DNA of 64,000 bases, taken from positions 1 to 64,000 of the forward strand of contig NZ_NIBV01000003.1 of assembly GCF_002632585.1 (NCBI RefSeq), written 5' to 3'. The notes under the pieces are model-generated. The model worked only from the letters and a program-made list of their open reading frames with translations, was not told where the DNA came from and searched no databases. The position numbers were made by a program, and so were the translations under genes. Of this stretch, positions 22,145 through 31,548 are shown piece by piece (positions within the stretch are counted from its first letter, which is position 1; the number at the start of each line of letters is the position of its first letter). This DNA comes from Xenorhabdus szentirmaii DSM 16338 (lineage in GTDB: Bacteria > Pseudomonadota > Gammaproteobacteria > Enterobacterales > Enterobacteriaceae).

Positions 22145-23203
22145 ATGTACAACAATAAAATCCAATTAAGCAGTTCTGGTATTATTCCTCCTTTTCTCTT
22201 GGAATATGTTGTTAAAGATTGTGACCAAATAGATAAGGATTATATATTAAAAACATTAACCCATGTTTATAGGTTAATGAATACTTCATTAGAAGTAGAC
22301 GCTTCAATGCCCAACTATCAACCTGGAGTTCATGATCATTTGTATCGAATGGTTTATAGCGCAGAAAGCAGAGAGGAATACCCAGGAAGTATATTGGTCT
22401 TACGTGAGGAAATGAGTAAAAGTAAAGATGAGATGGCTAATGAAGCTTATGATCATCTTGGAAAAATATATGATTTCTATAAAAAAATCTTTAACAGGAA
22501 TTCAATTGATAACGGAGGTCTTAATTTAGTGGCGACTGTGCATTATCAGAAAAATTATATGAATGCATTTTGGGATGATAATCAGATGGTTTTTGGAGAT
22601 GGCTATCAGCCTTACTTCAACAGATTTACTTCTTGCATTGATATTACGGCTCATGAACTGACTCATGGGGTCACAGAAAGTGAAGCAAACCTTGATTATG
22701 CCTACCAGTCCGGGGCATTAAATGAATCCATCTCAGATGTGTTTGGTATTATGGTAAAACAGTATGTTCATAATCAAAAATCCACAGAGTCTGATTGGTT
22801 GATAGGTCAGGGATTATTAGGGCCTGCATTAAACCCTAACAATGATCCCAATATTGCTCTGAGATCACTCAAGGACCCAGGAAAGGCCAACATTCAGGAT
22901 AATCAGGTCGGCCACATGGATCAATATACAGATCTGCCATTTAAAAATGACAATGGGGGTGTTCACAAATATTCCGGAATTCCTAGCAAGGCTTTTTATT
23001 TATTGGCAACAGAACTCGGCGGCTATGCGTGGGAGAAAGCCGGTAAAATTTGGTATAATACCTTATTAGACAACCGGTTATATCACAAATCTGATTTTAA
23101 TGATTTTGCAAAATTAACAGTTGATAATGCGGAAAAATTATTTGACAAGCAAATCTCAGATATTGTGACTCGCTCTTGGAATCAAGTGGGACTTTTAATT
23201 TAA
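22145..23203 (+). CDS. prtS: protealysin-like M4 metalloprotease (PrtS type)
   Basis: This 352-residue thermolysin-family zinc endopeptidase has the zinc-binding HELTH at 170-174, the third ligand Glu194 in ALNESISDVFG, and the catalytic His in DNGGVHKYSGIPSKAFY. There is no signal peptide. Instead it has a short N-terminal propeptide (about 50 residues) with PPFLL at 15-19, matching the PPYML-type motif that defines protealysin-like proteases. These are often cytoplasmic or released without Sec export; Photorhabdus PrtS, an insect immune elicitor, is a relative. Known protealysin genes usually have an emfourin inhibitor gene beside them; I see none recognisable here, but a free-standing propeptide-like gene lies 295 bp downstream. 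The symbol is given by family resemblance. Confidence 0.9.
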   Translation: MYNNKIQLSSSGIIPPFLLEYVVKDCDQIDKDYILKTLTHVYRLMNTSLEVDASMPNYQPGVHDHLYRMVYSAESREEYPGSILVLREEMSKSKDEMANEAYDHLGKIYDFYKKIFNRNSIDNGGLNLVATVHYQKNYMNAFWDDNQMVFGDGYQPYFNRFTSCIDITAHELTHGVTESEANLDYAYQSGALNESISDVFGIMVKQYVHNQKSTESDWLIGQGLLGPALNPNNDPNIALRSLKDPGKANIQDNQVGHMDQYTDLPFKNDNGGVHKYSGIPSKAFYLLATELGGYAWEKAGKIWYNTLLDNRLYHKSDFNDFAKLTVDNAEKLFDKQISDIVTRSWNQVGLLI

Positions 23204-23498
23204 AATGAAAACACTCTCTCTGTTAATCGACATCAATGGCCAGGGAAGGCCTTGATTCTATATCTATCGCTATCCTCCTCCCTTCACTACCTACATTACC
23301 TTCAGGTATGTCCTTCATAAAAATACTCTTTTTTTCTTCCGCCAAAAAAGTCAATTCACTATCAATATTAAATTATAGAAAATTTACATTTATAGTAGTG
23401 ACTAACATAGTTAATTTAGCTAATATTTTATTAACGTCGAAAAGACGAAGATTCTGGTAGTTTAATAAAAATAATCATTCATACAACAGGGCATTATT
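23204..23498. other. spacer between protease and propeptide-like gene
   Basis: A plus-strand open frame (23236-23460) has no ribosome-binding site or family likeness and is probably chance. On the minus strand a frame of about 145 bp ending in TAA near 23226 reads FLAEEKKSIFMKDIPEGN and then GRRIAIDIESRPSLAIDVD. This has coding-like composition but is cut off upstream by a stop, and may be a gene remnant. The promoter of the next gene should also be here. Confidence 0.35.
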
Positions 23499-23717
23499 AT
23501 GAGCAAAGATGAAAAAATTAAAAAAAATATAATCCCTCCTTCTTTATTGGAATATATTTCAAATAACTGTGATGCAAATGATAGACAATGTATATTGCAG
23601 ACATTAAATCATGTTAATAAATTAATGAAAAAATCAATCAAAGAAGAAGTTCCAATCTCTAAAGATAACGTAACAAGCAATAATAAAGAAAAAATTGCCG
23701 AATCGGAAAGTCACTGA
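23499..23717 (+). CDS. free-standing protealysin-propeptide-like protein
   Basis: This 72-residue protein's residues 11-47 (from IIPPSLLEYISNNCD to LNHVNKLMKKSI) align without gaps to residues 13-49 of the neighbouring M4 protease, with 20 of 37 identical by hand count. That includes the PP-LLEY motif, CD, TL-HV and LM. It then ends in a charged tail (KEEVPISKDN...KIAESESH) with no catalytic domain. An AGGG ribosome-binding sequence precedes the ATG. Either it is the 5' remnant of a duplicated protease, or a stand-alone propeptide that could bind the protease in trans as inhibitor or folding aid. The second idea is inference. I know of no named family for it. Confidence 0.65.
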   Translation: MSKDEKIKKNIIPPSLLEYISNNCDANDRQCILQTLNHVNKLMKKSIKEEVPISKDNVTSNNKEKIAESESH

Positions 23718-24004
23718 TAATGATTCGGAATATAATGTTTAGTGTCGGGGCTGCCTAGCTGCATCTGGCTTACTATGCGACAGCTCTGATGCTGATTTAT
23801 TACTTACCGAAATAAAAAATACAGACACATAAATTAATAGAATAAAAAATAATTTTAATATTAACTTATAGTTACCCAATGAATTATATAGTGGTACTTG
23901 TAAATATAATATTTAATATCATCCGATTTCACTTCCTCTCTTTATTATATAAACAAATTCAATCATATCCATTAAAGTACTGGGTCATCAGGTAAGCCCT
24001 TAAT
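23718..24004. other. spacer with possible membrane-protein remnant
   Basis: These are 290 bp of mostly AT-rich DNA. At about 23720-23814 one frame reads MIRNIMFSVGAA, an amber stop, then LHLAYYATALMLIYYLPK before a second stop. It is GC-richer than its surroundings and looks like a fragment of a hydrophobic protein. No other feature was seen. Confidence 0.3.
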
Positions 24005-24032
24005 AAGAAAGGGCTAATATTAGCCCTTTCTT
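24005..24032. terminator. bidirectional terminator after der
   Basis: AAGAAAGGGCTAA and TTAGCCCTTTCTT form a perfect palindrome centred on AT. It has T-rich flanks in both directions and lies 45 bp beyond the der stop, serving der and perhaps the convergent small gene. Confidence 0.75.
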
Positions 24033-24077
24033 TGTGATTGATATCTGAATTTCGAAATTTCAGTATTTTTTAACTAA

Positions 24078-25568
24078 TTAACGTTTCTTCAAATGTGCCA
24101 TTAAACGTTTGCGTTTACGAAGCTGAGTTGCAGTTAACGTATTTTTCTTATTTGCGTAAGGGTTAGCCCCTTCCTTAAATTGGATCCGAATCGGTGTTCC
24201 CATTACGTTTAGAGAACGACGGAAATAGTTCATCAAATAACGCTTATAAGAATCAGGCAGATCGGTCACCTGATTACCGTGGATAACAACAATAGGCGGA
24301 TTATATCCCCCCGCATGAGCATATTTCATCTTAACTCTACGACCCCGGATCATTGGGGGTTGGTGATCGTCTTCAGCCATGCGCATGATACGAGTCAGCA
24401 AGGACGTGTTCACACGGCGGGTCGCGCTCTCATAGGCTTCCAAAATTGATTCGAACAAATTACCAACACCACTGCCATGCAGTGCAGAAATAAAATGAAC
24501 ACGGGCAAAATCCACAAACCCTAATCGTAGATCCAGCATATCTTTCACGTGATCTCTGTCTTCCTGACTCATGCCATCCCATTTATTGACAGCAATGACC
24601 AGAGAACGACCACTGTTAAGAATAAACCCCAGCAAAGAAAGATCCTGATCTGAAATCCCTTCGCGAGCATCGACTACCAACAAAACAACGTTAGCATCTT
24701 CGATCGCCTGAAGGGTTTTGATTACAGAGAATTTTTCAACTGTTTCAGTGACTTTCCCGCGCTTACGTACACCCGCTGTATCAATCAGGACATATTCACG
24801 CCCATCACGTTCCATCGGAATATAAATGCTGTCACGGGTTGTCCCCGGCATATCAAAAACAACAACGCGTTCTTCTCCCAGAATGCGGTTGGTTAAGGTG
24901 GATTTACCGACATTTGGACGACCCACAATGGCAAGTTTCAGCGGCAAAGTCGTTGGATCAAACTCTTCCTCTTCTTCCTGCTCAGCAAACTCATCTTGCT
25001 CAGCTTGTTCTATCTCAGCCCAGTAAGCAGCATTGGCTTCTTCTTCGGTAAGTTCAACTTCTTCTGTTTCCTCTTTATTGGAAAAAGGAAGCAATGCACG
25101 TTCAATCAGTTGTGTAACACCACGACCATGAGAAGCAGCGATAGAATAGATATCTCCCAGACCCAATCCATAAAATTCTGCAATGGAAGTGTCAATATCA
25201 ATGCCATCCGTTTTGTTTGCGACTAAAAAGGTGGCTTTTTCGCGGCTGCGCAAATGCTTGGCAATCGCATGATCCGCAGGCATCAGCCCAGCTCTCGCAT
25301 CAACCATAAAGAGAACGATATCGGCTTCTTCGATAGCCATCAAAGATTGCGTAGCCATATGTGTCTCTACGCCCTCTTCTGTACCATCAATACCTCCTGT
25401 ATCGATGATAATAAACTCCTGCCCTTCAACCTCTGCGCGTCCATATTTACGGTCACGGGTTAAGCCAGGGAAATCCGCTACCAGCGCATCTCTGGTTCGG
25501 GTCAAACGGTTAAATAAGGTGGATTTTCCAACATTAGGGCGCCCAACCAGCGCAACGACAGGTATCAT
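24078..25568 (-). CDS. der: ribosome biogenesis GTPase Der (EngA)
   Basis: This is a 496-residue protein with two tandem GTPase domains, each with a Walker [10 protein letters not shown] (about residues 8 and 210), DTGG/DTAG switch motifs and NKTD/NKWD specificity motifs. They are joined by an acidic linker and followed by a C-terminal KH-like domain ([16 protein letters not shown]). It is needed for 50S subunit maturation. I chose the ATG at 25568 ([15 protein letters not shown]) over the longer frame to 25625, because it matches all enteric homologues and has a GAGG-like site upstream. Confidence 0.96.
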   Translation of the reverse strand: MIPVVALVGRPNVGKSTLFNRLTRTRDALVADFPGLTRDRKYGRAEVEGQEFIIIDTGGIDGTEEGVETHMATQSLMAIEEADIVLFMVDARAGLMPADHAIAKHLRSREKATFLVANKTDGIDIDTSIAEFYGLGLGDIYSIAASHGRGVTQLIERALLPFSNKEETEEVELTEEEANAAYWAEIEQAEQDEFAEQEEEEEFDPTTLPLKLAIVGRPNVGKSTLTNRILGEERVVVFDMPGTTRDSIYIPMERDGREYVLIDTAGVRKRGKVTETVEKFSVIKTLQAIEDANVVLLVVDAREGISDQDLSLLGFILNSGRSLVIAVNKWDGMSQEDRDHVKDMLDLRLGFVDFARVHFISALHGSGVGNLFESILEAYESATRRVNTSLLTRIMRMAEDDHQPPMIRGRRVKMKYAHAGGYNPPIVVIHGNQVTDLPDSYKRYLMNYFRRSLNVMGTPIRIQFKEGANPYANKKNTLTATQLRKRKRLMAHLKKR

Positions 25569-25659
25569 TTTTGATGCCTCATGACTAAATTTAAATCGAT
25601 ATCTTGCTGAAAGTACTTCACTCAATATTATGCACTACGCAAGATACTAAAAAGACGAA

Positions 25660-25692
25660 ACGGCCCCTGTCACTGTCAGCACAGGAGCCGTA
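25660..25692 (-). terminator. terminator after bamB
   Basis: ACGGCCCCTGT pairs with ACAGGAGCCGT (one bulge) around a loop of about 10 bases, between bamB and der. Confidence 0.55.
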
Positions 25693-25736
25693 ATAATTTC
25701 GTGTTATTACGTATAACGTTAAAACACGGTCCGGAA

Positions 25737-26909
25737 TCAACGGGTGTACAGGTAAACTGTTCCGTCCTTCGCTTGTATCATCAGTTTATCACTGACAACA
25801 ACCGGGCGACTCAGCAGGCCCGAACCATCAACCTTATTCTGAGCAACAAATTTGCCGTCAGCCATATTCAACCAATGCAGATAACCTTCACCATCTCCGA
25901 CAACCAGATAACCATTATACATTTCTGGTGCAGTCAAGTTACGGTGCAAGAGATCATTTTGCGTCCATAATGTAACCCCATCGCTTTTACGAAGCGATAG
26001 GATGCGGTCATTCTGATCAACAACAAAAATATTATCGCCAGTAACAACCATGTCATTTATCGAACCCAGATCACGTTTCCAGATAATCTGACCTGAACGC
26101 ATATCCATCGCCACTAAATCGCCATTATAGGCAATAGCATAAATAACATTGTCAGAAACAACCGGAGTCATATCCACGTCATTTAAGCGATCAATTTCCG
26201 TCGCCCCAGTCGCCTGAGAAATACGCTGTTGCCAAATTAACTGCCCCTGAGAAAGTAGAACAGCGCTGATGCGGCCATTGTCCCCTCCCACGATTGCTGC
26301 ACCATAAGCCACAGCCGGGGCTGATTCACCGCGTAATGATAATGGCGGAGTATCCATATTAACAGACCAAACGACAGCGCCGTTTGCTTCATTCAATGCC
26401 TGCAACATACCGTTGCCGGTATGGATCAAAATAAGGCCTTCGCTGACGACCGGGCGTGACAACGCTTCACCAGCAACCGTTGACTCCCATTTGATGCTGC
26501 CGTCTTCCGTATTCAGTGCAATAACTTTGGCTTTTTCTGTTCCAACATAAAGATTATTGCCGGATACAGTCAAACCACCTGAAAGTAATGCTGGCAGGCG
26601 AGATGAAAAAAAGCCGGTATTTTCCGATAAATCTGTCGCCCACAGCTCTTTGCCGCTATCTATATCAAAGGCTTTGACAAGCCCTTTGCGGTCAGCTACA
26701 TAAACAGTTGAACCTTGCCATGTTGGTGACAAATGGGAATAGTAATTCCCCACTCCGCTACCAACAGATTTATCCCATACAGTACGGGGACTGAATTGGT
26801 TTTCAACCTTCGGCAGCGGCGACATCGCTACCGAATCCTGTTCGCTCGAACAACCCGCCAGCAGAACAGACGCAACCAGACCAACCAAGAGTGCTTTTCG
26901 CAATTGCAT
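25737..26909 (-). CDS. bamB: outer membrane assembly lipoprotein BamB
   Basis: This 390-residue lipoprotein is part of the BAM complex that inserts beta-barrel proteins in the outer membrane. The signal peptide ends in the lipobox LLAGC (Cys at about residue 20, Ser at +2). The rest is an eight-bladed PQQ-like propeller with recurring G-x-L-x-A-x-D/N and W blocks, such as VAMDMRSGQIIWKRDLGS. It lies between yfgM and der, as in E. coli, with yfgM only 15 bp upstream on the same strand. Confidence 0.96.
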   Translation of the reverse strand: MQLRKALLVGLVASVLLAGCSSEQDSVAMSPLPKVENQFSPRTVWDKSVGSGVGNYYSHLSPTWQGSTVYVADRKGLVKAFDIDSGKELWATDLSENTGFFSSRLPALLSGGLTVSGNNLYVGTEKAKVIALNTEDGSIKWESTVAGEALSRPVVSEGLILIHTGNGMLQALNEANGAVVWSVNMDTPPLSLRGESAPAVAYGAAIVGGDNGRISAVLLSQGQLIWQQRISQATGATEIDRLNDVDMTPVVSDNVIYAIAYNGDLVAMDMRSGQIIWKRDLGSINDMVVTGDNIFVVDQNDRILSLRKSDGVTLWTQNDLLHRNLTAPEMYNGYLVVGDGEGYLHWLNMADGKFVAQNKVDGSGLLSRPVVVSDKLMIQAKDGTVYLYTR

Positions 26910-26924
26910 TAGAAGTTAACTCCC

Positions 26925-27545
26925 TTAGTTGGATAAGTCATTAAGTTTCATTTGAATGAGATCTTTCACTCTTGGGGAGCCATCATAACCAAGCCCCTTA
27001 GAGTACGCTGCACGTGCGCCAGCAAGATCACCTTTTTTCGCCAGAGCATCGCCGCGGATATCCTCGACGATGACCTGCCAGCTTTTGCCCTTAACTTGTT
27101 CCAGTGTTTTCAATGCAGCGTCCGTCTTATCTTCCGCCAGTTGAACCCGTGACAAACGAAGGTTGGCCAGTGCCTGAATGTTTTCATCTTTAACTTTACC
27201 AGACGCTATCAGCAAACTTTTTTCTGCCTGAGCCAGATCATTTTTCTCAATCGCATTCTTTGCCAATTCAAATTCCGCCATCACACCGTAGATATTATTC
27301 GTTTGATTTGCGAAGTTTTCTACAGATGCAATGTTTGCTGCCGGATCGGTTATCAACGATTGATTTAATTTGTCAAATTCCGCAGCCGTTTCATGCAACC
27401 GGTTTGTTTGATGATTCTGCCAATAATTCCAGCCAACCAGCGCACCAATGCCTAAAAACAAACCAACAGCAAGGTATTTCCCGTTGGTGGCAAAAAAACG
27501 CTTTATCGCGTTAACTTGTTCAGTTTCAGTGGTATAGACTTCCAC
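26925..27545 (-). CDS. yfgM: YfgM, ancillary SecYEG-associated membrane protein
   Basis: This is a 206-residue single-pass inner-membrane protein: a short cytoplasmic N-terminus (TEQVNAIKRFFATNGKYLAVG), one transmembrane helix (about residues 23-40), and a periplasmic TPR-like helical domain. In E. coli YfgM partners with PpiD at the Sec translocon and influences envelope stress signalling. Translation starts with GTG at 27545, supported by AAGGAG nine bases upstream. It lies between hisS and bamB, probably in one transcription unit. Confidence 0.94.
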   Translation of the reverse strand: MEVYTTETEQVNAIKRFFATNGKYLAVGLFLGIGALVGWNYWQNHQTNRLHETAAEFDKLNQSLITDPAANIASVENFANQTNNIYGVMAEFELAKNAIEKNDLAQAEKSLLIASGKVKDENIQALANLRLSRVQLAEDKTDAALKTLEQVKGKSWQVIVEDIRGDALAKKGDLAGARAAYSKGLGYDGSPRVKDLIQMKLNDLSN

Positions 27546-27558
27546 AGAATCTTTCTCC

Positions 27559-28836
27559 TTAGCCTAACAATTCGCTCAGACGTGCTGCGATCATTTGTTG
27601 TGACAACGTTTCTTGTTCACCATTGCGTAAATCTTTCACCGAAATATTGCCAGCCTGAATTTCATCTTCTCCAAGGATCAAGGCTATTTTGGCTCCATGC
27701 TTACCCGCACGAGTCAATTGTTTCTTAAAGTTACCGCCACCATGATTCGTCATTAAACGGACATCAGGCAGTTGATCGCGGAGTTTTTCTGCCAGTATCA
27801 GTGCTGCCTGCTGGCTGCCTTCACCAAAAGAAGAAAGGTAAACATCAGCAACAGTGAGATCCGCAGCAAAGTCAGGATTGACTTCCTGCACCAACAGCAC
27901 CATCCGCTCCATGCCCATGCCAAAACCAACAGCCGGTGTCGCTTTTCCACCCAACTGCTCAACCAAACCATCGTAACGCCCGCCTGCACAGATAGTTCCC
28001 TGAGCACCCAATGCAGATGTTACCCATTCAAAAACGGTACGGTTGTAGTAATCAAGCCCACGAACTAAACGTTGATTCAGGCGATATTTGATACCCGCTC
28101 CATCGAGAATTTGACACAAGCCATCAAAATGTTCTTTTGATTCGGCATCAAGATAGTCAAAGAGTTCCGGTGCATCATTAAGAAGTTGCTGAACTTCAGG
28201 ATTTTTTGAATCCAGTACACGCAGCGGATTAGTATACATACGACGCAAGCAGTCTTCGTCAAGCCTCTCTTTATGCTGCTCCAAAAACGCGACTAAAGCT
28301 TCACGATACTTTGCACGAGCTTCCTGTGAACCGATAGAATTCAATTCAAGCGTAACATGCTCAGAAATACCCAACTCACGCCACCAACGTGCCGTCATCA
28401 AAATGATTTCCGCATCAATATCCGGCCCTTGCAAGCCAAACACTTCTGCACCCAATTGATGGAACTGGCGATAGCGACCTTTTTGCGGACGCTCATAGCG
28501 GAACATAGGCCCGATGTACCATAAGCGCTGCTCCTGATTGTACAGCAGACCATGCTGGATACCGGCACGGACACATCCTGCGGTACCTTCTGGGCGTAGG
28601 GTCAAACTTTCTTGATTGCGGTCGTCAAAAGTGTACATCTCTTTTTCGACAACATCAGTTACTTCCCCAATTGCACGTTTGAATAACGGGGTCTGCTCTA
28701 CAATCGGTGTTCTAATTTCACTGAAACCATAACTTGACAACACACGCTTCAACGTAGATTCAACTCGTTGCCAGATTGCTGTTTCGACAGGAAGGCAATC
28801 GTTCATGCCACGAATAGCTGGGATATTTTTTGTCAC
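27559..28836 (-). CDS. hisS: histidyl-tRNA synthetase
   Basis: This is a 425-residue class II aminoacyl-tRNA synthetase, charging tRNA-His. Motif 2 ([17 protein letters not shown]), the histidine-A motifs ([15 protein letters not shown] and [13 protein letters not shown]) and motif 3 ([13 protein letters not shown]) are all present, followed by the anticodon-binding domain. Translation begins at GTG (28836) with an AAGAGA upstream; I recall a GTG start for E. coli hisS as well. It is followed closely (13 bp) by yfgM. Confidence 0.97.
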   Translation of the reverse strand: MTKNIPAIRGMNDCLPVETAIWQRVESTLKRVLSSYGFSEIRTPIVEQTPLFKRAIGEVTDVVEKEMYTFDDRNQESLTLRPEGTAGCVRAGIQHGLLYNQEQRLWYIGPMFRYERPQKGRYRQFHQLGAEVFGLQGPDIDAEIILMTARWWRELGISEHVTLELNSIGSQEARAKYREALVAFLEQHKERLDEDCLRRMYTNPLRVLDSKNPEVQQLLNDAPELFDYLDAESKEHFDGLCQILDGAGIKYRLNQRLVRGLDYYNRTVFEWVTSALGAQGTICAGGRYDGLVEQLGGKATPAVGFGMGMERMVLLVQEVNPDFAADLTVADVYLSSFGEGSQQAALILAEKLRDQLPDVRLMTNHGGGNFKKQLTRAGKHGAKIALILGEDEIQAGNISVKDLRNGEQETLSQQMIAARLSELLG

Positions 28837-28937
28837 GTTTTATCTCTTATTAGGATTTCCACAATAGTGTTGATTATAAAAGCGAATACTTACAAGGTTC
28901 AATGAGCAAAAAACGATTGCAGCAAGCTCACATATCC

Positions 28938-28982
28938 AATCAAACACAATCAATCAAAAACACTACCAATCAAAAGCACTAC
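28938..28982. repeat. short tandem repeats between ispG and hisS
   Basis: CAATCAAAAACACTAC (28951-28966) is followed directly by CAATCAAAAGCACTAC (28967-28982) and preceded by a partial copy (CCAATCAAACACAAT). The 16-bp unit is repeated nearly three times in non-coding DNA. Confidence 0.6.
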
Positions 28983-29010
28983 AGAGCAAAAACTATAGTG
29001 AGAAAGCGTA

Positions 29011-29038
29011 TGCTGGCGCATGATAGCACGAGCCAGCA
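29011..29038 (-). terminator. possible terminator after ispG
   Basis: TGCTGGC and GCCAGCA form a 7-bp perfect stem around a 14-base loop, 10 bp beyond the ispG stop. There is no strong T tract, so it may only stabilise the transcript end. Confidence 0.35.
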
Positions 29039-29047
29039 GCAGATATG

Positions 29048-30169
29048 TTACTCATCAATCTGATTGACACTGATCCGGTTATTGGCATCAAGGATCGCTG
29101 CCTTGGCCCGAATTTTTGCTTCAAGTTGATCAATCAAATTATTATTATCAAAGCGCTCTTTCTGACGGATGCCATCTTCATAAAATCCGCTTTTTGTTTT
29201 CGCACCCGTTACACCCAGTGTTGAAACTTCCGCTTCTCCGGGCCCATTCACAACGCAGCCAATGATAGAGACATCCATCGGTGTAATTAAATCTTCAAGG
29301 CGCTGCTCAAGCGCATTCACTGTGCCGATGACATCAAATTCCTGACGGGAACAAGTCGGGCAAGCAATGAAATTAATGCCTCTTGAACGGATACGAAGTG
29401 CTTTCAGAATATCAAAGCCAACCTTAACCTCTTCCACTGGATCTGCCGCCAGAGAAATACGCAAGGTATCACCTATCCCTTCAGACAATAAAAGCCCCAA
29501 ACCAATTGAAGATTTTACGGCACCGGCACGCGCTCCACCGGCCTCGGTAATTCCGAGATGCAAGGGTTGATCAATTTTTTTCGCTAATAAGCGATAAGCA
29601 CCCACAGCCAAAAAAACGTCCGATGCTTTGACGCTAACCTTGAACTGGTCGAAATTCAGGCGGTCGAGAATATCTACATGACGCATGGCTGATTCGACCA
29701 GTGCTTCTGGCATTGGTTCACCATATTTTTCCTGTAGATCTTTTTCCAGTGAGCCGCCATTGACCCCGATTCGGATTGGAATGTTATTGTGGCGGGCACA
29801 ATCGACCACTTGACGGATACGTTCCTCATTACCAATATTGCCGGGATTGATTCGCAGACAATCCACACCATACTCAGCGACTTTCAATGCAATGCGGTAA
29901 TCAAAGTGGATATCAGCAACGAGGGGAACATTAACCTGCTGCTTGATGGACTTGAACGCTTCAGCTGCATCCATGGTTGGAACAGAAACACGAACGATAT
30001 CAACACCTACACGTTCCAGTGCCCTGATTTGATTAACCGTGGCTTCAACATCAGTTGTTCGTGTGTTAGTCATTGATTGCACCGCAATAGGCGCACCATC
30101 CCCAACGGGAACATTACCGACATAAATACGTGTGGATTTACGTCTTTTTATCGGTGATTCATTATGCAT
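29048..30169 (-). CDS. ispG: 4-hydroxy-3-methylbut-2-enyl diphosphate synthase IspG (GcpE)
   Basis: This is a 373-residue [4Fe-4S] enzyme of the MEP isoprenoid pathway that converts MEcPP to HMBPP. The N-terminal TIM-barrel part includes [16 protein letters not shown] and [11 protein letters not shown]. The C-terminal cluster cysteines are in CPTCSRQ and [10 protein letters not shown], with the conserved Glu in the latter region. It depends on Fe-S cluster delivery, such as by the isc genes in this window. It is flanked by rodZ and hisS in the standard order. Confidence 0.97.
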   Translation of the reverse strand: MHNESPIKRRKSTRIYVGNVPVGDGAPIAVQSMTNTRTTDVEATVNQIRALERVGVDIVRVSVPTMDAAEAFKSIKQQVNVPLVADIHFDYRIALKVAEYGVDCLRINPGNIGNEERIRQVVDCARHNNIPIRIGVNGGSLEKDLQEKYGEPMPEALVESAMRHVDILDRLNFDQFKVSVKASDVFLAVGAYRLLAKKIDQPLHLGITEAGGARAGAVKSSIGLGLLLSEGIGDTLRISLAADPVEEVKVGFDILKALRIRSRGINFIACPTCSRQEFDVIGTVNALEQRLEDLITPMDVSIIGCVVNGPGEAEVSTLGVTGAKTKSGFYEDGIRQKERFDNNNLIDQLEAKIRAKAAILDANNRISVNQIDE

Positions 30170-30335
30170 TTTTACATTACCCCCCTACATCCCTGTATTT
30201 TATTTATAAAAATTACAACTATGCTGTGGTGAATAATACACGCTATGATAAATAGAACACAGGCGAACTTGAATTCTCATTCAATGTTCGCCTCAAATCT
30301 TTAGCGAGATAAATGAGCCGAAACCATTATTAAGC

Positions 30336-31352
30336 TTATTTCAGCGTCAGTTTGGCGGCGATTCCTTTCCTGATGAAGGTACTCAAATCTACGGGTTTTC
30401 CCTGGAACTGGATATCCACATTCTTAGGAACACCGATTTTCAATGAATATGGCACTTCACCAGAAAGATTCAGGCTGTCGCCTTTATATTTCAAACCACG
30501 AAATAAAACCTCACCCTTAGCATCTAAAACTTGCACCCAACATTCTCCTTTGAAATTCATTAATAGCTGATGGGTACTAGGGGCATTGATGCCACCAGCA
30601 TCAGACGATGCCGGGTTAGCAACAGAATTTGCTCCCGCATTGTTAAGAGCAGGAGAGGTCTTTTCCAAAGCAGCGGCAGTAGACGTTGCAGCCTGAGTTG
30701 TTGCGGATTGATTGACAGGTACTGATGAAGCCGACGTACCGGTGTTTACTTGTGTATTGGCATTCACTTTCGTGCCACTTTCCTGTGCCATTTGTGCAGG
30801 GGAAGCGACGACGGGTTTGTTTTCATTGAGAGAAGCGGATGATGTATCCGCACTTGCTGCTGAATTCCCCAAATTCTGCTCATCGCCAGTAGCAATATGA
30901 GCATTAGATTGCGCAGCCATTGATGACAATTCTGTTTGCTGTGCTTTATAGTTTTGCCACCACCATAGGCAGGTCATTCCCAATAATACAATGATGACCA
31001 CCCATGTTAGCTTCATTAACCAACCATCACGTTTTTTGCGCGTTTTTCCTGCTGAAAAACTTTGCATTGGGGAGGTTTTTATCGTTTTACTCGGTATCTG
31101 TTTATCCAAAACACCTAAAATTTCAGGTTCAGGCACTTGGACAAGTTTCGCATAAGCTCGAATATATCCACGAAAAAAAGTAGGTGCGATATTTGACGGA
31201 ACAGTATCTTCTTCAATATCACGAACAGTGGACAGCTTCAGACACAAGCGATCTGCCACATTTTGCTGAGAAAGCTCAATTTTTTCGCGAGCCTGACGCA
31301 GAATCTGACCGGCTGTCAGATTGGCTTCTTCTGGGTAAGTTTCAGTCTTCAT
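30336..31352 (-). CDS. rodZ: cytoskeleton protein RodZ
   Basis: This 338-residue bitopic protein links MreB to the cell-wall elongation machinery. It has a cytoplasmic HTH_25/XRE domain at about residues 15-80 (LRQAREKIELSQQNVADRLCLKLSTVRDIEED) and a transmembrane helix near residues 112-132 (WLMKLTWVVIIVLLGMTCLWWW). A long Ala/Ser/Thr/Asn-rich periplasmic linker leads to a C-terminal DUF4115 beta domain (LLMNFKGECWVQVLDAKGEV). The linker is low-complexity, as usual. Confidence 0.95.
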   Translation of the reverse strand: MKTETYPEEANLTAGQILRQAREKIELSQQNVADRLCLKLSTVRDIEEDTVPSNIAPTFFRGYIRAYAKLVQVPEPEILGVLDKQIPSKTIKTSPMQSFSAGKTRKKRDGWLMKLTWVVIIVLLGMTCLWWWQNYKAQQTELSSMAAQSNAHIATGDEQNLGNSAASADTSSASLNENKPVVASPAQMAQESGTKVNANTQVNTGTSASSVPVNQSATTQAATSTAAALEKTSPALNNAGANSVANPASSDAGGINAPSTHQLLMNFKGECWVQVLDAKGEVLFRGLKYKGDSLNLSGEVPYSLKIGVPKNVDIQFQGKPVDLSTFIRKGIAAKLTLK

Positions 31353-31452
31353 TAGCTAAGGACACTGGTACTGTTCAGGTTAAAGAATTTACGCAAATTA
31401 AATCAATAGAACATCAACTCAATTTGTGCAGCGAAATCATCTTAATCGTATG

Positions 31453-31519
31453 TACTACATAAAAAATACTAATACATACAAAAAGGTAGTACATAAAAAG
31501 CGGTAGTGCATGAAAATAG
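31453..31519. repeat. imperfect direct repeats between rodZ and pilW
   Basis: Three related units, TACTACATAAAAAA, TAGTACATAAAAAG and TAGTGCATGAAAAT, occur in the AT-rich spacer. They probably arose by slippage or local duplication; no function is evident. Confidence 0.4.
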
Positions 31520-31548
31520 TCAAATACAAACATTTCCGAACTTAAAAA

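Noticed and set aside
23236-23460. 74-codon open frame after the M4 protease
   Set aside because: Starts without a ribosome-binding site and shows no domain; composition looks random.
25569-25625. N-terminal extension of Der
   Set aside because: Der proteins begin directly before [12 protein letters not shown]; the extra 19 residues have no counterpart.
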